Counted from the stretch's first letter, positions 53,346 to 62,998 are shown. The stretch: 64,000 bases of DNA from Shouchella patagoniensis (GCF_002019705.1 NZ_KV917377.1:3098565-3162564); one strand, 5' to 3'. The notes: generated by a model from the sequence alone, not told the origin. Translations and numbers: made by a program.

Positions 53346-54521
53346 ATGAAAATTACACTTCCTAATGAGAATCGACAGTTAGTCTCCTATACATTAAAAC
53401 AACAAGGGATGGTCTATCCAAGCACAAATCAATTTCATTCTCGCCGAGCATATTCAGCTGCGCATGTTGTCGCAGATCCCATTTCGGCCGCCCATCCTGT
53501 GCTGGGCGGTGATGTTGACTGGAATTCGACTCTCTCTTATCGCCATGCGCTTTGGAATTTAGGATTTGGTGTTGCAGAAGCAATGGATACCGCTCAGAGG
53601 GGGATGGGCTTATCTTGGGAGACGGCAAAAGAATTAATTGCTCGTTCTTCCATAGAGGCGAAAGCGTGTGGAGGAATTATTGCCTCTGGTGCAGGAACGG
53701 ACCAGCTTGACCAAAGTCATAGTCATACACTTGATACGATTATCGCTGCTTATGAAGAGCAGGCAGAATTTGTTGAGTCAAAAGGCAGTAAAGTCATTTT
53801 AATGGCCAGTCGAGCACTTGCAAAAACGGCACAAACACCGGAAGATTATAAGACTGTGTATGAGCGGATTTTAAAGCAAGTAAAAGAACCTGTTATCCTT
53901 CATTGGCTTGGTGATATGTTTGACCCAAACTTAGTTGGATATTGGGGAGACGAAAAAGCTGAGAAAGCGATGGATGTTTGTTTAGAAATTATCCATCAGC
54001 ACGAGGACAAGGTAGATGGAATAAAAATTTCATTACTTGATAAAGACAAAGAGATTAAAATGCGTAATTGTCTCCCAGAGAGTGTGCGGATGTATACTGG
54101 CGATGATTTTCATTACCCAGAATTGATTAGCGGCGATGAATATCGATATAGCGATGCTTTGTTAGGTATATTTGACGCGATTGCACCTGCGGCAGCCAGC
54201 GCGTTTCAAGCATTGGATAATGGGGACAAAGCAACTTATGAGCGGATCTTTGCTCCAACAGTTCCCTTGGCTCGTCATATCTTTGAATCACCGACGTATG
54301 CGTATAAGACAGGAATCGTTTTTATGGCATATTTAAATGGCTTTCAAAATCATTTTCGGATGATTGGTGGTGCAGAAGGAGCAAGGTCAGTGATTCATTT
54401 ATCGAAATTATTTATATTGGCAGATGAAGCTGGTTTACTTTCTAATCCCGAGCAAGCTATACAAAGAATGGCGTATGTGCTTAAAACTGCAGGGGTAAAT
54501 CAAGAGGAAGTCCTTTTATGA
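53346..54521 (+). CDS. DUF993 family protein, DHDPS-like TIM barrel
   Basis: A 391-residue protein of the DUF993 family (distantly dihydrodipicolinate-synthase-like). Segments such as GGDVDWNSTLSYRHALWNLG, GAGTDQLDQSHSHTLDTII, HWLGDMFDPNLVGYWGD and KISLLDKDKEIKMR are well conserved in my memory of the family; the Lys in VDGIKISLL may be the Schiff-base residue. An aldolase or lyase role on a keto sugar is plausible but unproven. Its last bases overlap the isomerase-like gene (ATGA). Confidence 0.75.
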   Translation: MKITLPNENRQLVSYTLKQQGMVYPSTNQFHSRRAYSAAHVVADPISAAHPVLGGDVDWNSTLSYRHALWNLGFGVAEAMDTAQRGMGLSWETAKELIARSSIEAKACGGIIASGAGTDQLDQSHSHTLDTIIAAYEEQAEFVESKGSKVILMASRALAKTAQTPEDYKTVYERILKQVKEPVILHWLGDMFDPNLVGYWGDEKAEKAMDVCLEIIHQHEDKVDGIKISLLDKDKEIKMRNCLPESVRMYTGDDFHYPELISGDEYRYSDALLGIFDAIAPAAASAFQALDNGDKATYERIFAPTVPLARHIFESPTYAYKTGIVFMAYLNGFQNHFRMIGGAEGARSVIHLSKLFILADEAGLLSNPEQAIQRMAYVLKTAGVNQEEVLL

Positions 54522-55339
54522 ATAGTCAAGCAGAGATGAACCGACTTAGTTTAAATCAGATTACGACGGAACAGTGGTCACTTGCAGAGACGATTGAAGG
54601 TTGTGCTCGGCAAAACGTAGCGTGGATATCTGTCTGGCGGCATAAATTACATGAATATGGATTAAACGAAGCAAAAAAGCATATTGGAGATGCAGGACTG
54701 CGTTTATCTAGTCTGTGTCGAGGTGGGATGTTTTCAGCAAGTACAAAAGAAGAACGAGTTCGCCGAATTGATGATAATAAACGAGCAATTGATGAAGCCT
54801 CAGAACTCGGAACGAATGTACTTGTCCTCGTTTGTGGACCTGGTGCAGATAAGGATTTGCTTGAAGCTAGAAAACATGTACAAGAAGGAATTGAACAGTT
54901 GATTCCATATGCAAAAGAACAAGGTATTAAGTTAGGAATTGAGCCGCTTCACCCGATGTATGCCGCTGACCGTTCGGTTATTAATACGCTTGGGCAAGCA
55001 AATGATTTAGTTGAAACCGTTGGAAAAGAACAAGTAGGCGTTGTGATTGATGCGTTTCATGTTTGGTGGGATCCGTATCTTGAAATGCAAATTAAGCGAG
55101 CGGCAGGGAATATTTTAGGGTTTCATGTTTCTGATTGGAAAATTCCTATTACAGATATGTTCAAAGGTCGTTCCTTGATGGGAGATGGTGTCATTGAACT
55201 CAAGAAGATGAGGAGAGTAGTAGAAGCAAATGGCTATAAAGGACCGATTGAAGTCGAAATTATGAATCAAATTTTATGGGATATGCAAGGAGACGAAGCA
55301 TTAACTAAGGTGATTGAACGCTATAAGTCATACGTGTAG
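54518..55339 (+). CDS. Sugar phosphate isomerase/epimerase-like TIM barrel
   Basis: A 273-residue AP-endonuclease-2/xylose-isomerase-like barrel. Metal ligands are expected in LGIEPLHPMYA (Glu), VVIDAFHVWWDP (Asp/His), GFHVSDWKIP (His) and IEVEIMN (Glu), all present. Members catalyse isomerisation, epimerisation or dehydration of sugars and inositols. Coupled by overlap to the DUF993 gene and followed by a second Gfo/Idh enzyme. Confidence 0.83.
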   Translation: MNSQAEMNRLSLNQITTEQWSLAETIEGCARQNVAWISVWRHKLHEYGLNEAKKHIGDAGLRLSSLCRGGMFSASTKEERVRRIDDNKRAIDEASELGTNVLVLVCGPGADKDLLEARKHVQEGIEQLIPYAKEQGIKLGIEPLHPMYAADRSVINTLGQANDLVETVGKEQVGVVIDAFHVWWDPYLEMQIKRAAGNILGFHVSDWKIPITDMFKGRSLMGDGVIELKKMRRVVEANGYKGPIEVEIMNQILWDMQGDEALTKVIERYKSYV

Positions 55340-55367
55340 AAGGAAAGGGCAAAAGAGGGAGGCGCAA

Positions 55368-56537
55368 GTGGTAGACAAAGTGAGAGTACTCGTCGTTGGC
55401 ATTAATGGATATGGGGAGGTTTACATGAATGCGTTGTTGAAACGCACTGATGTCATTATCGTTGGTGTTGTTGAGATAATCCCTAATAAAAGCCGCTATT
55501 ATGATACGCTAAAAGCTAAACGGATTCCTATTTACCCCACAGTTAGTCGTTTTTACGAAAAGGATCAAGCGGATTTCGCAATCATTTCAACACCCATCCA
55601 TCTCCATACGGAACACGTGGTTGAAGCCTTAAAAAACGATAGTTACGTTCTTTGTGAAAAACCGTTGACTGCGGAAAGTAAGGACTTTTCCATTTTGGAT
55701 GAAGCAGTGAAGCATTCAGGGAAATGGATCGCAATTGGTTTTAATTGGTCGTTTAGTGAGACGATTCAGGCAGTAAAGCGTGATTTGATACGAGGAAAAT
55801 TCGGAAGACCTAAAACGTTACGAACGTTGGTGTTATGGCCGAGATACACAACCTACTTTACCCGTTCAAATTGGGCTGGAAAGCGATATGCGTCTGGAGG
55901 TAAGGCTGTTTTTGATAGCATTGCAAACAACGCTGCTGCCCATTTTCTTCACAATATGCTTTATGTACTTGGAGAAGAGATGGACTCTTGTGGTCAAGTG
56001 GCGAAGGTTGAAGGTGACTTGTATAAAGTCAATCCAATTGAGACCTTTGATACGTGTGCAATTCGTACAAATACGGTAGACGGAGCAGAACTTTTATTTT
56101 ATGCCTCTCATTCGACAAGAGAGGAAATCGGTCCCATGTTTGAATATGAGTTTGAACATGCAACGGTCAAATATAAGTGTGAGAATGATACGGGGAAAGT
56201 AATTGCTTATTTTCATGATGGATCAATAAAGGAATATGGAAACCTCAATGTGCATCATAAAGAAGCGTTAACGAAATTAGATACATGTGTTGAGGCTGTT
56301 AAAAATAATAGTAAAGTTGTACCGTGTACACATGAGACAGCTAAAGCTCATGTTCAAGTAATTGAGAGCTTACGAGAATTGCCTGTCAAACAGTTTGAAG
56401 AGGAGAGAATTGAACATATTGAAGGTCAATATATAGTAAATGGGTTGTTAGAAAAAATACTAGATTGTTATCAAATGCCTACTCATTCAGGAACGGTGTT
56501 TGCTCCTCTTACAGAAAGATTGAATATGCAGTCTTAG
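55368..56537 (+). CDS. Gfo/Idh/MocA-family oxidoreductase (second)
   Basis: A 389-residue oxidoreductase: Rossmann start VRVLVVGINGYGEVYMNALL, EKP motif in YVLCEKPLTAE and the middle region GGKAVFDSIANNAAAHFLHN. Differs in its NAD-binding and catalytic segments from the enzyme at 52153, so the two likely act on different compounds. The GTG at 55368 follows GAGGGAGG; an ATG at 55314 would overlap the previous gene with no ribosome site. Last gene of the cluster. Confidence 0.82.
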   Translation: MVDKVRVLVVGINGYGEVYMNALLKRTDVIIVGVVEIIPNKSRYYDTLKAKRIPIYPTVSRFYEKDQADFAIISTPIHLHTEHVVEALKNDSYVLCEKPLTAESKDFSILDEAVKHSGKWIAIGFNWSFSETIQAVKRDLIRGKFGRPKTLRTLVLWPRYTTYFTRSNWAGKRYASGGKAVFDSIANNAAAHFLHNMLYVLGEEMDSCGQVAKVEGDLYKVNPIETFDTCAIRTNTVDGAELLFYASHSTREEIGPMFEYEFEHATVKYKCENDTGKVIAYFHDGSIKEYGNLNVHHKEALTKLDTCVEAVKNNSKVVPCTHETAKAHVQVIESLRELPVKQFEEERIEHIEGQYIVNGLLEKILDCYQMPTHSGTVFAPLTERLNMQS

Positions 56538-56606
56538 GATAGTTGAGAGAAAGACGAGACGAATGACTTTACTAAATGAGTGAATATAAGATGTGTTAGC
56601 GTGTCT

Positions 56607-56687
56607 GACATATATTGCGCTTTTCGCAGGTGATGGATGAACCACACGGCATAGCCGCGGAACTCATCATCAACGAATATGTATGTC
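56607..56687 (+). ncRNA. Candidate structured RNA (unrecognised)
   Basis: GACATATATT (56607-56616) pairs with AATATGTATGTC (56676-56687, two unpaired bases), enclosing a small GCG/CGC hairpin (56617-56625), a 9-bp helix TGATGgATGA (56631-56640) with TCATCATCA (56664-56672), and a terminal CGGC-ATA-GCCG hairpin (56647-56657). The result is a compact branched fold in a non-coding gap. I do not match it to a known riboswitch. It could be an sRNA, part of the leader of the rhamnogalacturonan lyase gene, or chance. Confidence 0.4.
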
Positions 56688-56760
56688 CGACCACTTCACC
56701 ACCTCTAATTGATCTAAAGAGGTTTAGAATTTAATCTGAGAGATATTTTATCTACAAGTA

Positions 56761-56793
56761 GAAACAGTGAGCATGCTTCACTGTTTCTTTGCT
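56761..56793 (+). terminator. Terminator or attenuator hairpin before the PL11 gene
   Basis: GAAACAGTGA (56761-56770) pairs with TCACTGTTTC (56778-56787), loop 7, then TTTG. A second copy of the right arm, TCACTGTTTC, lies at 56811-56820, so the left arm has two possible partners. A further hairpin ACCTCT/AGAGGT lies at 56701-56723. The remaining gap to 56985 shows only AGGGGGT-like ribosome sites. Confidence 0.6.
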
Positions 56794-56985
56794 GTTTAGT
56801 CATCAGAGAGTCACTGTTTCTGAAAGTGGGAAAAGATAGCCGATTTTAATAAGACCAAATTCGAAGGCAGTTGTATGCTAAGAGGTAAGAAGGGATTTTT
56901 TAGCAGAAAAGAAAGGGGGTTTAATACATGTCTTCTTAGATTATCCCTAAGGAATCGTTCTACAAATAATTGGGGGGTTTAAAGA

Positions 56986-59781
56986 ATGTCTGCTTTCATT
57001 CGGAAATTTACTATTGCATTGCTATGTGTAGGGATTGGATTACCACTTTTCATAAGCAGTTCATCAATGGCTGATGAAAAGGTGGATCTTAAAATCAAAC
57101 ATGTTAATGAGTCGGAAGTGGAACTTGAATGGAATAACATAAAGCATGTTGATGGGTATCGAGTTTATTGGGCAGATAAGAATACAGAACAAATGGAATA
57201 TGAACAAGTAGCTGAAACAAATGATTCTAGGTACACATTTGAAGGGTCAACACATGTCCCGCATTTCTTTAAAGTCCTACCTGTCAAAGATGGAGAAGAA
57301 GGGCCACCTTCAGCGGTCGTGTCATCTCCTGTGAAAAAAGTATTTGAGGTGCAACTTGAGGAATTAGATCGTGGGTTAGTAGCCGTAGACACAGGTGAAG
57401 GCATTTTTTTAAGTTGGCGTCTTTTTAAAGAAGAAGCTACAGGTTATTCCGAGAATGGTTTAACAGGAACAGATTTTGACGTGTATCGTGATGGAGAATT
57501 TTTAAAAACAATTACTGATAGCACAAATTATTTGGATGATGAAGGAACAAAAAACTCGAGTTATTATGTAAGCGTTACCAATAGGGGTGATAGAGAAATA
57601 CAGAGCGACGTTGTTGAACCGTGGGAAGATGGATACTATGATCTTCCACTACAGAAACCCGAAGATGGAGTGACACCAGCCGGTGAGGAATATACGTATC
57701 ATGCAAATGATATGAGTGTAGGCGACTTAAATGGAGATGGTCAATATGAATTCATTGTCAAATGGGACCCCTCTAATTCAAAAGATGTATCCCAAAAAGG
57801 ATACACAGGGAATACCTTCATCGATGCTTATACATTTGAAGGCGAGTTGCTTTATCGAATTGATCTTGGAAAGAATATTCGTTCTGGAGCACATTACACA
57901 CAAATGCTCGTCTACGATTTCGATGGTGATGGAAAAGCAGAATTGATGTTTAAAACTGCACCAGGAACGAAAGTGCTCACATTTGATGAACATGGTGAGG
58001 TTGTTTCAGAGGAATATATTACGATGCCAGTAGAAGATGTAAATGCCGGCTATTCTCATGAAGACGATTACCGAATGAGTGCGGATGATTATTATGAACA
58101 CGTTGTAAAGATGTTTATGTCATGGCATGAGCATGAAGAAGTGGTGAATGGGAATTGGCCAGAAACAATTGAAGCGGCACTTGGTATAGATTCGCAGCAT
58201 GTATATCCCTTGAGCCGAGAAGATGCAGAAACGCTAACAGATTACTTTATGGATGAGTATGCTCCGCAAAGGAGTGGAAACAATAAGCTTCGTGAATTTG
58301 AAGGGTTCATAGTGGATGGTCCGGAGTACTTAACTGTGTTTGAAGGAGAAACTGGAGACGAGCTACAAACAATTCATTATAAGCCTGGGCGCGAGGACGA
58401 TGGTTTGATGTGGGGAGATTACGCAATGAACCGAATTGAACCTGGCAATCGGGTAGATCGTTTTTTAGCTGGTGTTGCTTATTTAGATGGTGAGACACCA
58501 TCAGCCATCTTTGCAAGAGGTTATTACACGAGAACCACACTTATTGCGTATGATTGGAATGGCAAAAATATCGTTGAAAAATGGTTTGTAGACAGTGGTT
58601 GGACGCCAATGTCTAATCCCTTTAACGATGGTCCCCATGGAGTGGATGGTACAGATGAGGAGTTTGGAAAAATTACAACACAAGGGGCACACTCACTTAG
58701 TGTTGCGGATGTAGATGGGGATGGCAAACAGGAAATCATCTACGGTGGAGCAACAATCGACCATGATGGCTCCTTATTGTATAGTTCCTTTGCAAAGATG
58801 CCACCAGAAAGTGCGATCCCAGGAGAAATGGCACGACTTGGTCATGGTGATGCATTACATGTTGCCGATATAAATCCTGATCGACCAGGACTAGAATCTT
58901 TTATGGTGTTTGAGGGGGGGAGATATGCTCCATATGGATACGCTTTACGAGATGCCCGTAATGGAGATGTCTTATATGGCGCTTACAGTGGAACGGATAC
59001 AGGGCGAGGCATGATTGGCGATGTTGTTCCTGGACAGAGAGGGCTCGAAACGTGGGCAATCGGTCTTTACACGGCGCGAGGAGAAAGATTGAGCTCGGAG
59101 CAACCCGGTACAAATATGAATATCAAATGGTCTCCTGATATGTCGACACAAGTGATAAATGGTGCAATTGATGTAACACCGACCATTGACGATTGGCAAC
59201 ATGGACGTCTATTGACGGCAACGGGAACAAGGACAAATAACCATACAAAAGGCAATCCATCGCTTGTCGCTGACATCTTCGGAGATTGGCGAGAAGAACT
59301 CCTTGTGCGTACCGAAGACAGTTCTGCAATAAGGATTTATACGAATACGGAAGTAACGGATAGAAAGCTGTATACACTTATGCATGACATTCAGTATCGA
59401 ACAGGAATAGCTTGGCAGAATGTCACTTACAATCAGCCTGCTTACCCTAGCTTTTACTTTGCTTCTGATATTGACTGGGAGTATGTCCCCTTACTAGAGA
59501 CAGTAAAAATAAATTCGTTTGATGCCTTAAAAGAGGCGACACTCTCATTCATTGAAGCAGAAGAAATTCGTGGACCACTTCGTAACCAGTTGCAAAACAT
59601 GCTTAGGCAAGCTGAAAGCCACTTTGAGGCGGGGCGTTATCCACAAGCCATTCGATTTCTGTCCAATTATGAAAAACACTTACATCGGCCAGCGAATGAA
59701 AAGCATGTATCAGAAGAAGCCAAGCGCAAGCTAACCGTCTATATTGATGATGTTAAAGAAGAGTGGGAGGATCTAAACTAA
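56986..59781 (+). CDS. Secreted rhamnogalacturonan lyase, PL11
   Basis: A 931-residue secreted enzyme. A signal peptide (about 1-29, ends SSMA) is followed by a fibronectin-III-like domain (about 33-118), then the PL11 catalytic propeller (about 120-835) with calcium-binding repeats such as GDLNGDGQYEF, YDFDGDGKAELMFKTAPGT and VADVDGDGKQEIIYGG. PL11 enzymes cut the Rha-GalA backbone of rhamnogalacturonan I by beta-elimination. Residues from about 840 form a helical tail (FIEAEEIRGPLRNQLQNML, FEAGRYPQAIRFL) of the FIMAH-like kind seen on Bacillus secreted enzymes. TTGGGGGG precedes the ATG. Provides oligomers for the ABC system that follows and rhamnose for the operon at 35993. Confidence 0.92.
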   Translation: MSAFIRKFTIALLCVGIGLPLFISSSSMADEKVDLKIKHVNESEVELEWNNIKHVDGYRVYWADKNTEQMEYEQVAETNDSRYTFEGSTHVPHFFKVLPVKDGEEGPPSAVVSSPVKKVFEVQLEELDRGLVAVDTGEGIFLSWRLFKEEATGYSENGLTGTDFDVYRDGEFLKTITDSTNYLDDEGTKNSSYYVSVTNRGDREIQSDVVEPWEDGYYDLPLQKPEDGVTPAGEEYTYHANDMSVGDLNGDGQYEFIVKWDPSNSKDVSQKGYTGNTFIDAYTFEGELLYRIDLGKNIRSGAHYTQMLVYDFDGDGKAELMFKTAPGTKVLTFDEHGEVVSEEYITMPVEDVNAGYSHEDDYRMSADDYYEHVVKMFMSWHEHEEVVNGNWPETIEAALGIDSQHVYPLSREDAETLTDYFMDEYAPQRSGNNKLREFEGFIVDGPEYLTVFEGETGDELQTIHYKPGREDDGLMWGDYAMNRIEPGNRVDRFLAGVAYLDGETPSAIFARGYYTRTTLIAYDWNGKNIVEKWFVDSGWTPMSNPFNDGPHGVDGTDEEFGKITTQGAHSLSVADVDGDGKQEIIYGGATIDHDGSLLYSSFAKMPPESAIPGEMARLGHGDALHVADINPDRPGLESFMVFEGGRYAPYGYALRDARNGDVLYGAYSGTDTGRGMIGDVVPGQRGLETWAIGLYTARGERLSSEQPGTNMNIKWSPDMSTQVINGAIDVTPTIDDWQHGRLLTATGTRTNNHTKGNPSLVADIFGDWREELLVRTEDSSAIRIYTNTEVTDRKLYTLMHDIQYRTGIAWQNVTYNQPAYPSFYFASDIDWEYVPLLETVKINSFDALKEATLSFIEAEEIRGPLRNQLQNMLRQAESHFEAGRYPQAIRFLSNYEKHLHRPANEKHVSEEAKRKLTVYIDDVKEEWEDLN

Positions 59782-59847
59782 GCACGGGTCTCAGGGACTG
59801 TAACGTGGGTATGATCAGAAGAAGTGAACTTAAAGGGGGACTTAAAG

Positions 59848-61131
59848 ATGAGAAAAAATCGAAATGGAGTACTTATTGCTACCGTTGTACTTTGCACATT
59901 AATGATTGGGGGGTGCCAAACTGGTAGCTCCGGCGATGGGGGAAATGACGACGATGTTTTGCGGGTTGCTTGGTGGGGAGGTCAAGAAAGGCACACAATG
60001 ACACTTGAAATGATCCAATTATTCGAAAAAAAGCACCCGGATATTACGGTTGAGCCAGAGTACACCGCTTGGGATAACTACTGGGAAAGATTGACGACAC
60101 AAGCTGCAGGAAGTAATTTGCCTGACGTTGTGCAGATGGACAATAGCAAACTTAATGAATATATTTCTAGGAGTCTGATAAAAGATCTTTCTCCTTTCAT
60201 TGATGATGGAATAATTGACTTATCTAACGTTGATGATGCCTATCAAGATATAAATACCGTTGATAATGCTGTATATGGAATTTCACTAGGTTCAAATGCA
60301 CTTGGTGTTGTTTATAATCAAGAATTGTTTGATGAGCATGGAATTGAATTGGAAGATGGATATACGTACGAGGACTTAAAAGAAAAAATGCGAGAGCTCG
60401 GAGCGGCAGTTGGAGACGGATTTTACGGATATGACCTTAGTTCAGAGTTTGAGTTGTTTACTGTTTTTGCAAGACAAAGTGGAGAGAGTGTCTTTAATGA
60501 AGCGGGCGATGGTCTTGGCTACACGGATGAAACATTAATTGCGTTTTTTCAATTTGTTACCGAGATGTTGGAGGAGGATTTGTCTCCGCCACATGAGATA
60601 ACAATGGAATATATAGAAGGTGGCGAATCTACGATTGCAGGTGGATTAACCGGAATGGGTCTTATTGCAAGCAACCAAATTATTGGGCAACAAGCGTTGA
60701 CGGAAGAAGAACTGTCGTTAAGCCCGCTTCCGGCACTTGATGGTGGAGTTGAAGGGAATTGGATTCGACCGAGTATGTCCTTTTCAGTTACAGAGCATAC
60801 AAATCAAGAAGAGAATGCTGCTGTGTTTATTGATTTCGTTACAAATGATCCAGAGGCAAATGAAATTCTTCAAGGAGAGCGGGGCGTTCCGATCTCATCA
60901 GAAATCCGTACTCATTTGGAAGGGAAAGTGTCTGAAGAAGTTGAGAAAACATTTGGATACCTCGAGTTTATGGCTGAAAACTCGGCACCAGCCGATCCTT
61001 TACCTCCTCCAGGTGAAAGTGAAGTACGAGGTGCATTTTTAAGAATTATAGAGTCTGTAAAGTATGGTCAAACATCCCCAGAAGATGCAACAACACAATT
61101 TCGGAGTGAGGCAGAGTCGATTATAAACTAG
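59848..61131 (+). CDS. Oligosaccharide-binding lipoprotein of ABC importer
   Basis: A 427-residue solute-binding lipoprotein; the signal peptide ends in lipobox IGGC. The start of the mature part, LRVAWWGGQERHTMTLEMIQ, is the YesO/YtcQ-like opening and EKKHPDITVEPEYTAWDNYW follows. I use the ATG at 59848 behind AAAGGGGGA. Encoded 66 bp after the PL11 lyase and before two permeases, it should bind rhamnogalacturonan fragments, as YesO does in B. subtilis. Confidence 0.87.
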   Translation: MRKNRNGVLIATVVLCTLMIGGCQTGSSGDGGNDDDVLRVAWWGGQERHTMTLEMIQLFEKKHPDITVEPEYTAWDNYWERLTTQAAGSNLPDVVQMDNSKLNEYISRSLIKDLSPFIDDGIIDLSNVDDAYQDINTVDNAVYGISLGSNALGVVYNQELFDEHGIELEDGYTYEDLKEKMRELGAAVGDGFYGYDLSSEFELFTVFARQSGESVFNEAGDGLGYTDETLIAFFQFVTEMLEEDLSPPHEITMEYIEGGESTIAGGLTGMGLIASNQIIGQQALTEEELSLSPLPALDGGVEGNWIRPSMSFSVTEHTNQEENAAVFIDFVTNDPEANEILQGERGVPISSEIRTHLEGKVSEEVEKTFGYLEFMAENSAPADPLPPPGESEVRGAFLRIIESVKYGQTSPEDATTQFRSEAESIIN

Positions 61132-61149
61132 ACCGGAAGAGGGGAGAAT

Positions 61150-62088
61150 ATGATGAAACCTACGCAAAGTACGCTCAATCCAACCCTCAAGATGAAGTCA
61201 ACAAAAGGGTCAATTCGTAAGGATTTGGTTGCATATTTGATTATTTCGCCTTGGTTGATTGGTTTTTTAGGTTTAGTTATTGGACCAATGATTGCATCAC
61301 TTTACTTTTCTTTTACGAATTACGATATGTTGTCACCAGCAAGTTGGGTTGGTTTGGAGAATTATAAGAATGTTTTAGTGAACGATCCGAGGTTTGTACA
61401 ATCGTTAAAAGTAACCTTGATTTTTGTTTTTGTCTCGACGCCTTTAAAACTAGTATTTGCTCTTTTGCTTGCTATGTTGTTTAATACTGGACGAAAAGGA
61501 ACAGGGTTATTTACTACAATCTATTACATTCCCTCCATTATAGGGGGGAGTGTAGCAATTGCGGTTGTCTGGCGTCAGCTTTTTGGTAGAGAAGGTGCGA
61601 TTAATTCACTCTTTGCTTCTGTGGGTTTAGATGGTTTAAATTGGCTTGGTGACCCCACGTATGCCTTAACGATTCTAATCATTTTAGTTGTATGGCAATT
61701 CGGTTCACCGCTTATTATCTTTTTGGCAGGGCTAAGGCAAATCCCGCTGGAACTATATGAGGCGGCAAGTGTAGATGGAGCTTCATCTTTAACCCGGTTT
61801 TTCCGAATTACGTTGCCGATGTTGACGCCTGTTATTTTCTTCAACTTAATTATGCAAACGATTGGCGCATTCATGACGTTTACTCAAGCATTTCTCATAA
61901 CAAAAGGTGGACCGATGGATGCGACTAACTTTTATGCAGTCTACTTGTATGAAACCGCTTTTGAATATTTGCGCATGGGCTATGCATCAGCGATGGCGTG
62001 GATTCTGTTAGTCATTATTGGTGTCATCACACTGATTTTGTTTGCAACATCAAAATATTGGGTTCACTATGAGGGGGGAAATAAATGA
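61150..62088 (+). CDS. ABC permease, MalF/YesP type
   Basis: A 312-residue permease with six spans and EAA loop EAASVDGASSLTRFFRITLP. The AYLIISPWLIGFLGLVIGPM segment and WVGLENYKNVL are shared with the mannan permease at 512, showing common descent. GAGGGGAG precedes ATG 61150 (a second ATG follows directly). It overlaps the next permease by 4 bp. Rhamnogalacturonan oligosaccharide import is inferred from the lyase upstream. Confidence 0.88.
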   Translation: MMKPTQSTLNPTLKMKSTKGSIRKDLVAYLIISPWLIGFLGLVIGPMIASLYFSFTNYDMLSPASWVGLENYKNVLVNDPRFVQSLKVTLIFVFVSTPLKLVFALLLAMLFNTGRKGTGLFTTIYYIPSIIGGSVAIAVVWRQLFGREGAINSLFASVGLDGLNWLGDPTYALTILIILVVWQFGSPLIIFLAGLRQIPLELYEAASVDGASSLTRFFRITLPMLTPVIFFNLIMQTIGAFMTFTQAFLITKGGPMDATNFYAVYLYETAFEYLRMGYASAMAWILLVIIGVITLILFATSKYWVHYEGGNK

Positions 62089-62927
62089 AGAAACGGACAA
62101 TTCGCGCGGATGCGATCTATTATACGTTTGTCGTATTGTTCGGCTTTGTTATGCTTTACCCTATTTTATGGTTGATAGCTAGCTCACTTAAGTCGCAAAC
62201 AGAGATTTTTGGTAATGCAGCATCTTTATGGCCGAGCGAATTTAAATGGGAAAATTATTTAGTTGGTTGGCAAGGATTTGGACGAACTGGTTTTGATGTT
62301 TATTTTCTAAATTCTGCTTTTGTCACTACCTTTGTGGTAATAGGAGCAATTCTTTCATCGAGTATCGTTGCGTATGGATTTGCTAGATTGCAATTTCGTT
62401 TTAAGAAGCTGCTATTTGCTTGTCTGATTGCTACAGTCATGTTGCCTGTACAAATCACATTAATTCCACAGTATATCATGTTCCATAATATTGGATGGGT
62501 AAATACATTTTATCCATTAATTGTACCAGCCTTTTTAGGGGGGACACCGTTTTTTATTTTCTTGCTTATTCAATTTATACGAGGTATTCCTCGTGAATTG
62601 GATGAAGCTGCAATCATTGATGGTTGTTCCACGTTTGGCATCTTCTGGCGTATTATTTTGCCGTTAGTCAAACCAGCACTTGTAACGGTAGCAATCTTTG
62701 CTTTTATGTGGACATGGGATGATTTTCTTGGACCACTCATTTATTTAAATAGTGCAGATATCCAAACAATTGCTCTTGGCTTGCGTAATTTTATGGATGC
62801 AGAGTCAGGAACATCATGGGGACCACTACTTGCCATGTCATCATTATCACTTCTTCCACAATTTATTATCTTTTTATTCTTTCAAAAGTATTTAGTGGAA
62901 GGGATTGCAACAACAGGATTAAAGTAA
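62085..62927 (+). CDS. ABC permease, MalG/YesQ type
   Basis: A 280-residue permease with six spans and EAA loop EAAIIDGCSTFGIFWRIILP, close to the mannan permease at 1435 (same IIDGCS-FGIFWRI core). Pairs with the permease encoded just upstream; ATG overlaps its stop. No ATPase follows. Last gene before the terminator at 62966. Confidence 0.88.
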   Translation: MKKRTIRADAIYYTFVVLFGFVMLYPILWLIASSLKSQTEIFGNAASLWPSEFKWENYLVGWQGFGRTGFDVYFLNSAFVTTFVVIGAILSSSIVAYGFARLQFRFKKLLFACLIATVMLPVQITLIPQYIMFHNIGWVNTFYPLIVPAFLGGTPFFIFLLIQFIRGIPRELDEAAIIDGCSTFGIFWRIILPLVKPALVTVAIFAFMWTWDDFLGPLIYLNSADIQTIALGLRNFMDAESGTSWGPLLAMSSLSLLPQFIIFLFFQKYLVEGIATTGLK

Positions 62928-62965
62928 GGAGGAAATGTAGCAACTCGTTTATGGTCAGCTTATAA

Positions 62966-62998
62966 AAGGTTTGTGAAACAATGTCAAACCTTGTTTTA
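62966..62998 (+). terminator. Terminator of the PL11/ABC operon
   Basis: AAGGTTTG (62966-62973) pairs with CAAACCTT (62985-62992), 11-nt loop, followed by GTTTTATC. Confidence 0.7.
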
